The notes: generated from the sequence alone by a model not told the origin. Counted from the stretch's first letter, positions 52,946-61,448 are shown. The stretch: DNA of 64,000 bases from Thalassobaculum_A sp040219615 (GCF_040219615.1 NZ_JAVJSE010000013.1:1-64000), one strand, 5' to 3'. Program-made: numbers and translations.

Positions 52946-53054
52946 GTGGGTTCCGGCTCGACCGCGCCGAGGGCGGCGCGTCCGTCCGGAATGACGATCC
53001 ATTTTCAGACGTCATTCCGGAGAGGACGCGGCAGCGTCCGGCTCCGGAACCCAC
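52946..53054. repeat. Pair of REP-like hairpins (family 1)
   Basis: Units at 52946-52995 (GTGGGTTCCGG...CCGGAATGAC) and 53011-53054 (GTCATTCCGG...GGAACCCAC) in opposite orientation, separated by 15 bp. They lie between the CMD gene and the fumarase-like alpha gene within the same cluster. Confidence 0.72.
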
Positions 53055-53097
53055 GGAACGACGGGCGGCATTCGCGATCGATCGCAGGAACGCGCCC

Positions 53098-53967
53098 ATG
53101 ACCATCACCTACGACCTGGTCCGATCGGTCGTCCGCCGGATCCACGAGGCGGCGCTGAAGAAGGTTCCGGAGGACACCAAGGCCGCCCTGCAGCGGGCGC
53201 TCGAGGCCGAGACCAAGGCGGTCTCGCGCGACACCCTGAAGCTGATGCTGAACAGCGCCCGGGCCGCCGAGCAGAAGGACCACCTGTTGTGCTCGGACTC
53301 CGGGGTGCCGGTGTTCTTCGTGAAGCTCGGCACCAACGCGCGGCTCGGCTTCGACATCAGGCAGGCGATCTCCGACGGCTTCGACGACATGGTGGCGACC
53401 ATCCGGCCGCCGATCCTCAAGCACGTCACCAACCCCCTGACCCTGGAGCGCGGCTACCAGGGCAAGGAGATGCCGATCACCACCTTCGACGTGATCGCCG
53501 GCGCCGACCACATCGACATCCTGTGCTCGCCCAAGGCGCTCGGCTCCGGGCGCTGGGCGGCGCTGGAGATCTTCAGCTTCCCGAGCCTGGAGACCATCGA
53601 GACCTACGTCATGGACTGCGTGATGAAGGCCGGCTCGCAGCACTGCCCGCCGGTGATCATCGGCATCGGCATCGGCGGCACCTTCGACTACGCCGCCAAG
53701 ATGGCCAAGGAGGCGACCCTGCGCACGCTCGGCTCGACCAACCCCGAGCCGATCCTGCAGGCCATGGAGGAGCGGCTGACGGCGGCGGTCAACGCCACCG
53801 GCTTCGGGCCGATGGGCACCGGCGGCGACACCACGGCGCTGGCGGTCCACGTGAACTACGCCGCCAGCCACGGCTTCGTGCCGGTGGCGGTCTGCTTCAA
53901 CTGCTGGATCAACCGCCGGATGGGCGCGCGGATCGCCGCCGACGGCTCGGTCGAGCTGTACGAGTGA
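53098..53967 (+). CDS. Class I fumarase/tartrate dehydratase-type hydratase, alpha subunit
   Basis: A 289-residue alpha subunit of the iron-sulphur hydratase family (TtdA or the N-terminal half of FumA). The 4Fe-4S ligands are probably C65 (LLCSDSG), C183 (QHCPP) and C269 (FNCW). GIGIGGTFDYAAKMAKEA and GTGGDTTALAV are typical. It works with the next gene to hydrate a fumarate-like double bond or dehydrate a hydroxyacid. In this cluster the substrate may be a ring-cleavage product rather than fumarate. Confidence 0.92.
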   Translation: MTITYDLVRSVVRRIHEAALKKVPEDTKAALQRALEAETKAVSRDTLKLMLNSARAAEQKDHLLCSDSGVPVFFVKLGTNARLGFDIRQAISDGFDDMVATIRPPILKHVTNPLTLERGYQGKEMPITTFDVIAGADHIDILCSPKALGSGRWAALEIFSFPSLETIETYVMDCVMKAGSQHCPPVIIGIGIGGTFDYAAKMAKEATLRTLGSTNPEPILQAMEERLTAAVNATGFGPMGTGGDTTALAVHVNYAASHGFVPVAVCFNCWINRRMGARIAADGSVELYE

Positions 53968-53977
53968 GGCGCGCGCG

Positions 53978-54616
53978 ATGGGCATGACCAGGACCATCAC
54001 CTTCCCGCCGACCGAGGCCGACATCCGGTCGCTGCGGGCCGGCGAGATGATCCGCATCGACGGCGAGATCGTCATGACCGCCGGGCTGCCGACCCACCAG
54101 CGCCTGATGCGCTGCCTGGAGACCGGCGAGGCGCCGCCGACCGACCTGACCGGTGCCGGGTTCTTCCACCTCGGCAGCTACAACACCGAGGCCGACGGCG
54201 CGTTCGACGTGCTGTACCTGAACCCGACCACCAGCACCCGCTTCAACCCCTACATGCCGACCCTGATCCGGACCTTCGGGCTGCGCGCGGTCGGCGGCAA
54301 GGGCGGGCTCGACCGGGCCTGCGCCGACGCCATGAAGGAGGTCGGCTGCGTCTACCTGTCGTTCCTCGGCGGCGGCTGCACGGTGCTGTCCGAGGCGATC
54401 CGCGAGGTGGTGTCGGTGAGCTGGAACGACATGATCTCGCACTACCGCATCGTGAAGCTGCGGGTCGAGCAGCTGGGGCCGCTGACGGTGGCGATCGACG
54501 CCCACGGCAACAGCCTCTACGACGACCTGCAGGCGGGCGCCGAGAACGCCATGCCGGGCATCCTGGAACAGCTGCGGGCCGCCCGCGAAGCCGCCGCAAG
54601 CGGAGGACAGTCATGA
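53978..54616 (+). CDS. Class I fumarase/tartrate dehydratase-type hydratase, beta subunit
   Basis: A 212-residue beta subunit (TtdB or the C-terminal half of FumA), with RAGEMIRIDGEIVMTAGLPTHQRLM, GPTT-like TTSTRFNPYMP, GGKGGLD and YLSFLGGGCTVLSEAI. It starts 10 bp after the alpha gene. Its 3' end overlaps the next dehydrogenase gene by 4 bp (ATGA), so alpha, beta and dehydrogenase are likely made together. That coupling suggests the hydroxyacid formed is oxidised next. Confidence 0.92.
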   Translation: MGMTRTITFPPTEADIRSLRAGEMIRIDGEIVMTAGLPTHQRLMRCLETGEAPPTDLTGAGFFHLGSYNTEADGAFDVLYLNPTTSTRFNPYMPTLIRTFGLRAVGGKGGLDRACADAMKEVGCVYLSFLGGGCTVLSEAIREVVSVSWNDMISHYRIVKLRVEQLGPLTVAIDAHGNSLYDDLQAGAENAMPGILEQLRAAREAAASGGQS

Positions 54617-55521
54617 GCAAGGGCACGGTCCTGGTCGTCACCCCGGTTCCCAGGGACCTGCGCGACGCGCTGGCCGCCGACTGGGAGCTGCGCGACCACC
54701 GGCGGGGGGATGACGGCGGCTGGCCGCCGGTCCCCGGCATCCGCGTGGCCCTGACCACCAGCATGGCCGGCGCCGACGCGGCGCTGATGGACGCGCTGCC
54801 CGACCTGAAGCTGATCGCCTGCCAGGGGGCCGGCCTCGACCGGATCGACCTGGCCGCCGCCGCGGCGCGCGGGATCGCGGTGGCGAACACCCCCGACGTG
54901 GTCACCGAGGACACCGCCGATTTCGGCATCGCCCTGATCTACGCGACCGCCCGCAACGTGGTGCGCGCCGACCGGTTCGTGCGCGACGGCCGCTGGGCGA
55001 GCGAGCGGATGGCCCTGTCGCACCGGGTCGCCGGCAAGACCGTCGGCATCGTCGGCCTCGGCCAGATCGGATCGCGACTGGCGCGCAAGGCGACCGGCCT
55101 GGAGATGACGGTGCTGTACACCGGCCCGCGCGCCAAGCCGGACGCGCCCTACGAGTACGTGGCCGATGTCGCCGACCTGGCGGCCCGGGTCGACTTCCTG
55201 GTCATGACCTGCCCCGGCGGCCCGGCGACCGAGAAGCTGGTCGACGCCCGCGTGCTGGCGGCCCTCGGGCCGACCGGTATCCTGATCAACATCGCCCGCG
55301 GCTCGGTGGTCGACGAGCCGGCGCTGATCGCCGCCCTCGGGAACGGCACGATCGCCGGCGCCGGCCTCGACGTGTTCGCGTCCGAGCCGGCCTTCGACCC
55401 GGCGTTCCTGACGTTCGACAACGTGGTGCTGCAGCCGCACTACGCCACCCTCACGGTCGAGACCCGGCGCGCCATCATCGGCCTGCTGCGGGACGCGATC
55501 GCCGGCGTGCCGGGAGGCTGA
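54613..55521 (+). CDS. D-isomer-specific 2-hydroxyacid dehydrogenase
   Basis: A 302-residue NAD(P)-dependent 2-hydroxyacid dehydrogenase. The nucleotide-binding motif is VGIVGLGQIGSRLA (~144-157). Catalytic residues are the Arg in NIARGSVVDE, a Glu in FASEPAF, and the His in LQPHYATL. It is related to the glyoxylate/hydroxypyruvate reductase group. Direct coupling to the fumarase-like genes suggests it oxidises or reduces the product of that hydratase. Confidence 0.9.
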   Translation: MSKGTVLVVTPVPRDLRDALAADWELRDHRRGDDGGWPPVPGIRVALTTSMAGADAALMDALPDLKLIACQGAGLDRIDLAAAAARGIAVANTPDVVTEDTADFGIALIYATARNVVRADRFVRDGRWASERMALSHRVAGKTVGIVGLGQIGSRLARKATGLEMTVLYTGPRAKPDAPYEYVADVADLAARVDFLVMTCPGGPATEKLVDARVLAALGPTGILINIARGSVVDEPALIAALGNGTIAGAGLDVFASEPAFDPAFLTFDNVVLQPHYATLTVETRRAIIGLLRDAIAGVPGG

Positions 55522-55591
55522 CGGTGCGCGCCTCGCGGCATGCGTCTCCGGACAACGGCGGAACCGTGTTCCAGCGCCTCCCCCCTATCTC

Positions 55592-55640
55592 GTCATTCCG
55601 GACGGATGCGCCGCCCCGGCGCAGCCGATCCGGAACCCAC
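55592..55640 (+). repeat. REP-like hairpin (family 1)
   Basis: GTCATTCCGG...CCGGAACCCAC with an inner GCGCCG-CCC-CGGCGC stem, in the 567-bp gap between the dehydrogenase and dioxygenase genes. It ends 8 bp before the TIR-bounded element copy at 55649. Confidence 0.72.
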
Positions 55641-55648
55641 GGTGCGAC

Positions 55649-55852
55649 CTACGGTGTTCACACATCGCGAAAACACCATCTGCTTGAGGCATTTGGCAAT
55701 GCCCGTCACGTCGTGGATCCCGGAGCCGGCTGCTCACGCAGCCCCTCCGGGATGACGAAGCGAGGGTTGGCGCCGGGAGGGAAAGCCGACCGGATCCTCC
55801 CCAATTTCGTCATTCCGGAGGGGACGCGCGAGCGTCCGGCTCCGGAACCCAC
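55649..55852 (+). mobile_element. Right-truncated copy of the ~234-bp TIR-bounded element
   Basis: It begins with CTACGGTGTTCACACATCGCG and contains the hairpin ATCCCGGAG...CTCCGGGAT and the second hairpin GTCATTCCGGAG...GGAACCCAC (55809-55852). The right terminal repeat found in the 57896-58129 copy is missing. It is closely similar to the inverted copy at 1-205. Confidence 0.55.
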
Positions 55853-55894
55853 CCGCCGCCGCAACCGGCTACCGCCGCCGGTGCCCGTCGCCCC

Positions 55895-56039
55895 GTGGGT
55901 TCCGGATCGACTGCGCCGGGGCGGCGCATCCGTCCGGAATGACGAGAGGAAAGGGGGGACACGACCGGGCGACGCCCCTGCCGCCCCCTCCCCCGTCGCC
56001 CTGAGGTGCCGCTCGCGCCAGCGAGGGGCCACGAAGGGC
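55895..56039. repeat. REP-like hairpins of family 1 (55895-55943) and family 2 (55998-56039)
   Basis: The first unit is GTGGGTTCCGG...CCGGAATGAC. The second has ends GCCCTGAGGTG and CGAAGGGC, the inverse of the unit at 9280-9314. They occupy the stretch just before the pcaG-like gene. Confidence 0.6.
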
Positions 56040-56088
56040 CGGCCGGGGACAGGCTCCCCCGCCCAAGCATGATGACCCCGGAGGCCCC

Positions 56089-56721
56089 GTGACCGCGTCC
56101 AACAAGCCGACCTTCACCCCGGAAGCCACGATCGGCCCGTTCTTCCCGTTCCGGTTCACCGACGGCTCGCAGTGGCAGGCCCTGCCCGCCCCCGGCACCG
56201 GCCACCGTGCCGACGGGGTGCCGGTGGCGCTGACCGGCCGGATCCTCGACTGCCAGGGCGCCGGCATCCGCAACATGATCGTCGAGAGCTGGCAGGCCAA
56301 CGCCCACGGCCGCTATCGCCACCCGGACGACGACCATTCGGACCACCAGGGCGACGCCCCCCTGGATCCGGCCTTCGACGGCTTCGCGCGGGTCCGCACC
56401 GACGCCGACGGCGGCTTCCGGATCGCCACGATCAAGCCGGGCGCGCACCCTGCCGTCTCCGGCAACGCCATGCGGGCGCCGCACCTGCGGCTGACGATCT
56501 TCGGCTCCGGCATCGACCGGCTGGTCACCTTCGCCTATTTCGACGACGAGCCGGCGAACCCGGCCGACCCGCTGCTGGCCAGCCTGGAGGAACCCGACCG
56601 CGGCCGGCTGGTCGCCCGGCGCTCTCCGGCCGAGGACGCCGACGGCAGCACCGCCTACCGGCTGGACATCGTGCTGCGCGGCGACGCCGAGACCCCGTTC
56701 TTCGACGACTGGCAGGAGTGA
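56089..56721 (+). CDS. pcaG: Protocatechuate 3,4-dioxygenase alpha-subunit-like protein
   Basis: A 210-residue intradiol dioxygenase-fold protein matching the non-catalytic alpha subunit (PcaG). It opens with FTPEATIGPFFPF and has ILDCQGAGIRNMIVESWQANAHGRY and RAPHLRLTIFGSGI, where the beta subunit's HxH iron ligands are absent, as expected for alpha. It precedes the beta gene, whereas the usual order is pcaH then pcaG. The GTG at 56089 is the likely start. Confidence 0.83.
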   Translation: MTASNKPTFTPEATIGPFFPFRFTDGSQWQALPAPGTGHRADGVPVALTGRILDCQGAGIRNMIVESWQANAHGRYRHPDDDHSDHQGDAPLDPAFDGFARVRTDADGGFRIATIKPGAHPAVSGNAMRAPHLRLTIFGSGIDRLVTFAYFDDEPANPADPLLASLEEPDRGRLVARRSPAEDADGSTAYRLDIVLRGDAETPFFDDWQE

Positions 56722-56726
56722 GCGCG

Positions 56727-57383
56727 ATGACGCCGACCCGTACCCTGGACGTCGTGACCCAGGACCGCGAGAGCGAGGCGCGCACCCCGGCCAAGCCGCT
56801 GCGCGCGATCCCGCCGGCCGCCCGCGACGGCTACGCCGCCCAGCCGCCGCGCCCGGAATGGCCGGGGCCGGCGCTGCTCGACCTGTCGCGGATCGCGCCC
56901 GGCCGGCCGACGGCGCAGGGCGAGGTGATCGAGGTGTCGGGCCGGATCGTCGACGGCGACGGGCGCCCGGTCGGCGGCGCCGTGGTGGAGATCTGGAACT
57001 GCAATGCCGCCGGGCGCTACGCCCATGTCGACGACGCCAATCCCGACGCGCCGCTCGACCCCGACTTCCACGGCTTCGGCCGGCTGATGACCGACGCCGA
57101 CGGGCGCTACCGGCTGCGGACCATCCGGCCGGCCGCCTATCTGGCGCGCGCCGACATCGGCTGGTGGCGGCCGCCGCACATCCATTTCTCGATCCTCGGC
57201 GGCGGGCCGCGCCTGGTCACCCAGATGTATTTCCCGGGCGACCCGCTGAACGCGCAGGACCCGATCCACATGGTGATCCCGCCCGACCAGCGGCCGGCCG
57301 CGATCGCGGAGGCCACGGCCGACGGCCTGGTCTGGGACATCGTCATGCGCGGCCGCCACCGGACCCCGTTCGAGGGCGACTGA
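56727..57383 (+). CDS. pcaH: Protocatechuate 3,4-dioxygenase beta-subunit-like protein
   Basis: A 218-residue catalytic subunit of an intradiol ring-cleaving dioxygenase. Iron ligands can be placed at Y98 (AAGRYAH), Y138 (PAAYL), H151 and H153 (PPHIHF). VEIWNCNAAGRY, FGRLMTDADGRYRL and LVTQMYFPGDPL are family marks. It would open protocatechuate between its hydroxyls, giving 3-carboxymuconate. It starts 5 bp after the alpha-like gene. It is a little shorter than usual PcaH. Confidence 0.87.
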   Translation: MTPTRTLDVVTQDRESEARTPAKPLRAIPPAARDGYAAQPPRPEWPGPALLDLSRIAPGRPTAQGEVIEVSGRIVDGDGRPVGGAVVEIWNCNAAGRYAHVDDANPDAPLDPDFHGFGRLMTDADGRYRLRTIRPAAYLARADIGWWRPPHIHFSILGGGPRLVTQMYFPGDPLNAQDPIHMVIPPDQRPAAIAEATADGLVWDIVMRGRHRTPFEGD

Positions 57384-57397
57384 CGCCGGGATCGCTC

Positions 57398-57707
57398 AGC
57401 TCGACTTTGGCCAAAATTGGCGGGGCGCTCGCCGCGCCGGCAGGGGCCGGGCTTCCCCGCTTTGTCGTCATTCCGGCCGCAGCGACGAAGTCGCGAAGAG
57501 CCGGAACCCACCCGCCGCTCCGGCCTCGCCGCCGCCGGCGCTCGTCGCCGCGTGGGTTCCGGCTCGCCCGCGCCGGCGCGCGGGCGTCCGGGATGACGAC
57601 AAAGGGGGGGATGATGAACGACCGGGACAGCAAGGAATTCTCACGGCATGGCTCAACTGCCGCACGGCAGTGGTAGCCTCGCTGCCAATTCTGGCCAAAG
57701 TCGAACT
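57398..57707. repeat. 24-bp inverted repeats bounding ~310 bp
   Basis: The sequence at 57398-57421 and the inverse of 57684-57707 agree at 22 of 24 positions (core TTTGGCCAAA). Between them are two REP-like hairpins (57467-57511 and 57552-57597) and about 85 bp of other sequence. It may be a second small element with terminal inverted repeats or a long-range stem. There is no gene inside. Confidence 0.5.
57467..57597. repeat. Pair of REP-like hairpins (family 1 variant)
   Basis: Unit 57467-57511 (GTCATTCCGGCCGC...GCCGGAACCCAC) is followed by the inverse unit 57552-57597. The region 57458-57551 is repeated almost exactly at 57797-57893. That second copy is interrupted at its end by the TIR-bounded element, so this copy shows the empty site. 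Confidence 0.7.
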
Positions 57708-57808
57708 CAGAGCGTGAGAATGTATTCCGGCATGGCTTCCTGACGCGACCCGAAGGGCCGGCTTTCCGCGCCCGCCCGCGGCGTCGGCCGGGCTTCCCCC
57801 CCTTTGTC

Positions 57809-57853
57809 GTCATTCCGGCCGCAGCGACGAAGTCGCGAAGAGCCGGAACCCAC
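57809..57853 (+). repeat. REP-like hairpin (duplicate of 57467-57511)
   Basis: Identical to the 57467 unit across the hairpin and for about 40 bp beyond, with one visible base change. The 907-bp gap 57384-58290 holds only such repeats and no gene. Confidence 0.7.
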
Positions 57854-57895
57854 CCGCCGCTCCGGCCTCGCCGCTGCCGGCGCTCGTCGCCGCGT

Positions 57896-58129
57896 CTACG
57901 GTGTTCAGACATCTCGAAATGGCGTGCGGTTTCATGCAGTTCGTGACGCCCGTCACTTCGTGGTTCCCGGAGCCGGCTGCTCGCGCAGCCTCTCCGGGAT
58001 GACGACAGGGGGGTGGGATCTCGCGGTGAAATCGGCCGAATTCCACCAAACTTCCGTCATTCCGGAGGGGACGCCTGAGCGTCCGGCTCCGGAACCCACC
58101 AGCCGCCGAGAAATGTGTGAACACCGTAG
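57896..58129 (+). mobile_element. MITE-like 234-bp element with 17-bp terminal inverted repeats
   Basis: The left end CTACGGTGTTCAGACAT (57896-57912) and right end ATGTGTGAACACCGTAG (58113-58129) are inverted copies at 16 of 17 positions. Inside are two hairpins: ATCCCGGAG-type (about 57960-58003) and TTCCGGAG-type (about 58055-58099). The flanks are GTCGCCGCG and GTCGCTGGG, a possible imperfect 9-bp target duplication. There is no coding capacity, so it would need a transposase from elsewhere. Confidence 0.6.
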
Positions 58130-58137
58130 GTCGCTGG

Positions 58138-58278
58138 GTGGGTTCCGGCTCGATCCGGTCCGCTGGCGCGGGCCGCCCCGTCCGGAATGACGAAAGGCGA
58201 GGGGAAGCGGTGCGGCTCCCTTCCCGTCGTCATTCCGGACGGACGCGCCGCCCCCGGCGCGGCCGGGCCGGAACCCAC
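58138..58278. repeat. Pair of REP-like hairpins (family 1)
   Basis: Units at 58138-58191 (GTGGGTTCCGG...CCGGAATGAC) and 58229-58278 (GTCATTCCGG...CCGGAACCCAC). The second ends 13 bp before the stop of the leftward LolA-like gene and could protect or end its transcript. Confidence 0.72.
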
Positions 58279-58290
58279 CCGCCGCCACGC

Positions 58291-59088
58291 TCACCGCAGC
58301 CGCTCGAGCCGGCTCTTCTGGAAGTCGCCCTCGCCGAGGCCGAGCCCGAAGGCGTAGTCCGAGAAGCTCAGGGTGGTCGACTTGCCGGTCTGCCGGTTCT
58401 GCATCTCCAGCCTGTGCGCCCGCCAGTACTTGCCGAGGTATTGGCGGTATTCCAGCAGGTCGAGGGTCTTCAGCAGGTCGCCCTTGCGGTCGTAGAACTC
58501 GATCTTGCGGGGCTGGAAGTCGGTATGGTCGATCCACACCACCTGCCTGGTGTAGCCGGAGTGCTCGTACACCGGGAACCGCTCGGTGACGTAGCAGGTC
58601 CGCTCGCCACACGGCTCGTCGCGCAGGTACTTGTACGTGTAGCGCTCGACCTCCTGGCTCACCAGGTCCTCATAGGCGAACTCCGAGCCGACGAACGGGC
58701 CGGACTTGTTCTGCGACGAGATCCGCTTCACCCGCTTGAGGGCCGGCAGGTACAGCCACTGGTCGTCGGGATCGTGGATCCGGGTGTGCGACAGGAAGGC
58801 GGTGCCCTCGATGTCGCGCGGCTCGGCGAACAGGGTCAGGCTGCGGTCGCCCAGCATCGGGTCGTCGACCTCCAGCGAGGCGAGGCTGAGCCTGCGGACG
58901 CTCGACTGGCCCTCGCGGTTGCGCAGGGTCATGGTGAGGTGGGCCTCGCTGTCGCCCCAGCCGAGGTCGCGCCGGTCGGTCTGCTCGGCGATCCAGCGGC
59001 CCTTCTCCTCGGCGGTCTCGGAGGCGACCGGGATCGCCGAGAAGCACAGGATGATCCCGGCGATGACGGCGGCGGTGAGGTTGTTCAT
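58291..59088 (-). CDS. Outer-membrane lipoprotein-sorting (LolA-like) protein
   Basis: A 265-residue periplasmic protein with a signal peptide (about 1-23) and the beta-rich LolA/DUF1329-like fold: LGWGDSEAHLTMTLRNREGQSSVRRL, WLYLPALKRVKRISSQNKSGPFVGSEFAYEDL, and VWIDHTDFQPRKIEFYDRKG. It commonly pairs with MMPL/RND exporters to carry lipids. It starts 5 bp after the stop of the transporter gene, so the two form an operon. The frame is open far upstream through the transporter, but the ATG at 59088 begins the signal peptide. Confidence 0.88.
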   Translation of the reverse strand: MNNLTAAVIAGIILCFSAIPVASETAEEKGRWIAEQTDRRDLGWGDSEAHLTMTLRNREGQSSVRRLSLASLEVDDPMLGDRSLTLFAEPRDIEGTAFLSHTRIHDPDDQWLYLPALKRVKRISSQNKSGPFVGSEFAYEDLVSQEVERYTYKYLRDEPCGERTCYVTERFPVYEHSGYTRQVVWIDHTDFQPRKIEFYDRKGDLLKTLDLLEYRQYLGKYWRAHRLEMQNRQTGKSTTLSFSDYAFGLGLGEGDFQKSRLERLR

Positions 59089-59093
59089 GGCGG

Positions 59094-61448
59094 TCACTCC
59101 GCGGCTTGGTTGACGGGTTCGAGGGCGCGCCGGTTGCCGCGCCGGCCGGGCAGCAGGAGCAGCAGGGTCGGCAGCAGCAGGAAGTCGGCGACGATGCCCA
59201 TGAACAGGGTGATCGCGGTCAGCTGGCCGAGCGACGAGTTGATCTCGAAGCTCGACAACGACAGCACCGCGAAGCCGGCGATCAGCACGGCGGTGGTCAC
59301 CCAGAGCGCGGTGCCGACGGTCGAGAACGCGTAGCGCACGGCCTGCTCGGGGTCGGCGCCGGCGGTGCGGCGGGCCCGCTGGTACTTGGAGAGGAAGTGC
59401 ACGGTGGCGTCGACGATGATGCCGAGGCTGGTGGCGGTCACCACCGAGGAAGCGAGGCCGATCTGGCCGACCAGCAGCGACCAGACCCCGAAGGCCATGA
59501 ACGCCGGCACCAGGTTCGGCACCAGGCTGATCAGGCCGAGCCGGACGCTGCGCAGGGCCACCATCAGGCTGGCCGAGATCAGCACGAAGGCCACGAAGGT
59601 GCCGGTCAGCATGCCCTCGATGTTGCGCTTGGCGATGTAGGCGAACATCACGAACGGGCCCGACGCCGTGGTCCCGGCGGCCGATGGCAGGTTGCCGCTC
59701 AGCCAGGCCGCCGCCGCGTCGTCCAGCGCCCGCAGCTCGTTGGTGGTGACGTTCTCGAGGGTGGCGACGATCCGGGTCGCCGACTTGTCGACGTTGATCT
59801 GGTTGTTCAGGTCGAGGCCGTAGGGCAGCGACATCTCGAACAGCAGCAGGTACTGGGCCGCCAGGTCGCGCTCCCGCGGCAGCCGGTACCAGGCCGGGTC
59901 GTCGCCGTGCATGTTGCGGTTCAGGCGGTTGAAGATGTCGGTAATGGTCTGGACGTGCACCACGCTGTCGCGGGCCCGCAGCCAGGCGGCGAAGTCCTGG
60001 ACCCGGGCGAGGTAGTCCGGATCGGCGATCCCGCCCGGGCCCGGGGCGGGGAGCGACCACTGCGCCTGGTAGATGCCCGACAGGTGCTCCATCGCGAAGT
60101 CGGTGTCCCGGCGGAACGGGATCGAGCGGTCGAAGTAGTTCACGAACTGGTCGTTCAGCTCGATCCGCGGGACCTGGCTGACCAGGCCGGCGACCACCAC
60201 CAGCATCACCGCCAGCACGGCGCGCCGCCGGCCGACCACGAAGTCGGCCAGCCGGTCCATGGCGCCCGAATAGCCGACCGGCCGCTGCTTCACCCGCATC
60301 GGCAGGATCGCCATCAGCGCCGGCAGGAAGGCGATCGAGTAGACCCAGGCCGCCACCACGCCGATCGCCGTGATGTTGCCCAGGTCGCGGAACGGCGGGG
60401 CGTCGGAGAAGTTCAGGCTGAGGAAGCCGATGACCGTGGTCAGGCTGGTCAGGAACACCGGCTCGAAGTTGATCTTCAGGCTCTCGACCAGGGCGGTGCG
60501 CTTGTCCACGCCGCGCCGCATCTGCTGCAGCATGGTGATCAGGATGTGGACCGAGTCGGCGATCGCCAGGGTCAGGATGATGGTCGGCGCGGTCACCGAC
60601 GGCGGCGTGAGCATGATGCCGAGCCAGCCGGCCAGCCCCATCGCGGTCGTCGCCGACAGCCCGATCACCAGCAGGGTCGCGAAGGTGCCGCCGAGCGAGC
60701 GCAGCAGCACCCCCATGACCAGCAGCAGCACGCCGTACATCAGCGGCACCAGGGTCGCGATGTCGCCCTCGGCGGACTCCGAGAACGCGTTGTTCAGCGC
60801 CACCGAGCCGGTGAGCGCGACCCGGACCTCGGGATGGTCGGCCTGAAAGGCGTCGGCCAGCGCGCGCGCCTTCGCCATCGCCTCCGGCACCTCGGTCTGC
60901 GACTGCAGCGGCAGGGTGACCGTGACGTTGACCGACAGGGTGCGGGAATCCGGCGCGATCAGGCGGTCGAGGATCAGCGGCTCGGCCAGCGCGGCCGAGC
61001 GGATGCGGACCAGGTCGGCGGCATCCAGGGGGCTGTCCTGCGGCACCAGGTCCCGCACCGCCAGGTCGTCGCCCTCGGCGGTGCTGTTCTGGAAGTTGGT
61101 GATGCTGTCGACCCGGGTCGCGTAGGGGATCGTCCAGGCAGCCTCGGTCAGCGCCCGCACGTCGCGCAGCAGGCCGGCGTTGAACACGTCGCCCTGGTGC
61201 GGGTGGATGACGATCGAGATGTTGTCGTCGCGGATATAGATGCGCTGCAGCGACTCGAAGGCCTGGAGCTGCGGGTTCTGCGGGCTGAAGAACACCCGGT
61301 AGTTGGTGGAGAACCCCAGGAACTGCCCGCCGGCGCCGGCGGCCAGCGCGGCCACCACCGACACCATGACGACAATCCATCGCCACTTTATCAGCCACTC
61401 CGCGTATCCCACCACGCGCCGGTCCAGCCACCCCGGGTTCCGTGCCAT
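59094..61448 (-). CDS. MMPL/RND family transporter
   Basis: A 784-residue membrane protein with two halves, each with one N-terminal and about five clustered hydrophobic segments, and large periplasmic domains (about 40-235 and 435-630). Marks include TAPTIILTLAIADSVHILITMLQQMRRG, TSLTTVIGFLSLNFSD and ATSLGIIVDATVHFLSKYQRARR, typical of sterol-sensing-like MMPL/HpnN transporters. It probably exports a hydrophobic or lipid substrate with the LolA-like partner. It is divergent from a TetR gene, with a palindrome between them. Confidence 0.93.
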   Translation of the reverse strand: MARNPGWLDRRVVGYAEWLIKWRWIVVMVSVVAALAAGAGGQFLGFSTNYRVFFSPQNPQLQAFESLQRIYIRDDNISIVIHPHQGDVFNAGLLRDVRALTEAAWTIPYATRVDSITNFQNSTAEGDDLAVRDLVPQDSPLDAADLVRIRSAALAEPLILDRLIAPDSRTLSVNVTVTLPLQSQTEVPEAMAKARALADAFQADHPEVRVALTGSVALNNAFSESAEGDIATLVPLMYGVLLLVMGVLLRSLGGTFATLLVIGLSATTAMGLAGWLGIMLTPPSVTAPTIILTLAIADSVHILITMLQQMRRGVDKRTALVESLKINFEPVFLTSLTTVIGFLSLNFSDAPPFRDLGNITAIGVVAAWVYSIAFLPALMAILPMRVKQRPVGYSGAMDRLADFVVGRRRAVLAVMLVVVAGLVSQVPRIELNDQFVNYFDRSIPFRRDTDFAMEHLSGIYQAQWSLPAPGPGGIADPDYLARVQDFAAWLRARDSVVHVQTITDIFNRLNRNMHGDDPAWYRLPRERDLAAQYLLLFEMSLPYGLDLNNQINVDKSATRIVATLENVTTNELRALDDAAAAWLSGNLPSAAGTTASGPFVMFAYIAKRNIEGMLTGTFVAFVLISASLMVALRSVRLGLISLVPNLVPAFMAFGVWSLLVGQIGLASSVVTATSLGIIVDATVHFLSKYQRARRTAGADPEQAVRYAFSTVGTALWVTTAVLIAGFAVLSLSSFEINSSLGQLTAITLFMGIVADFLLLPTLLLLLPGRRGNRRALEPVNQAAE

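Noticed and set aside
53098..54616. Housekeeping fumarase
   Set aside because: Two-subunit form, coupling to a hydroxyacid dehydrogenase and placement in a catabolic cluster argue for a specialised substrate; simple fumarase activity is not excluded.
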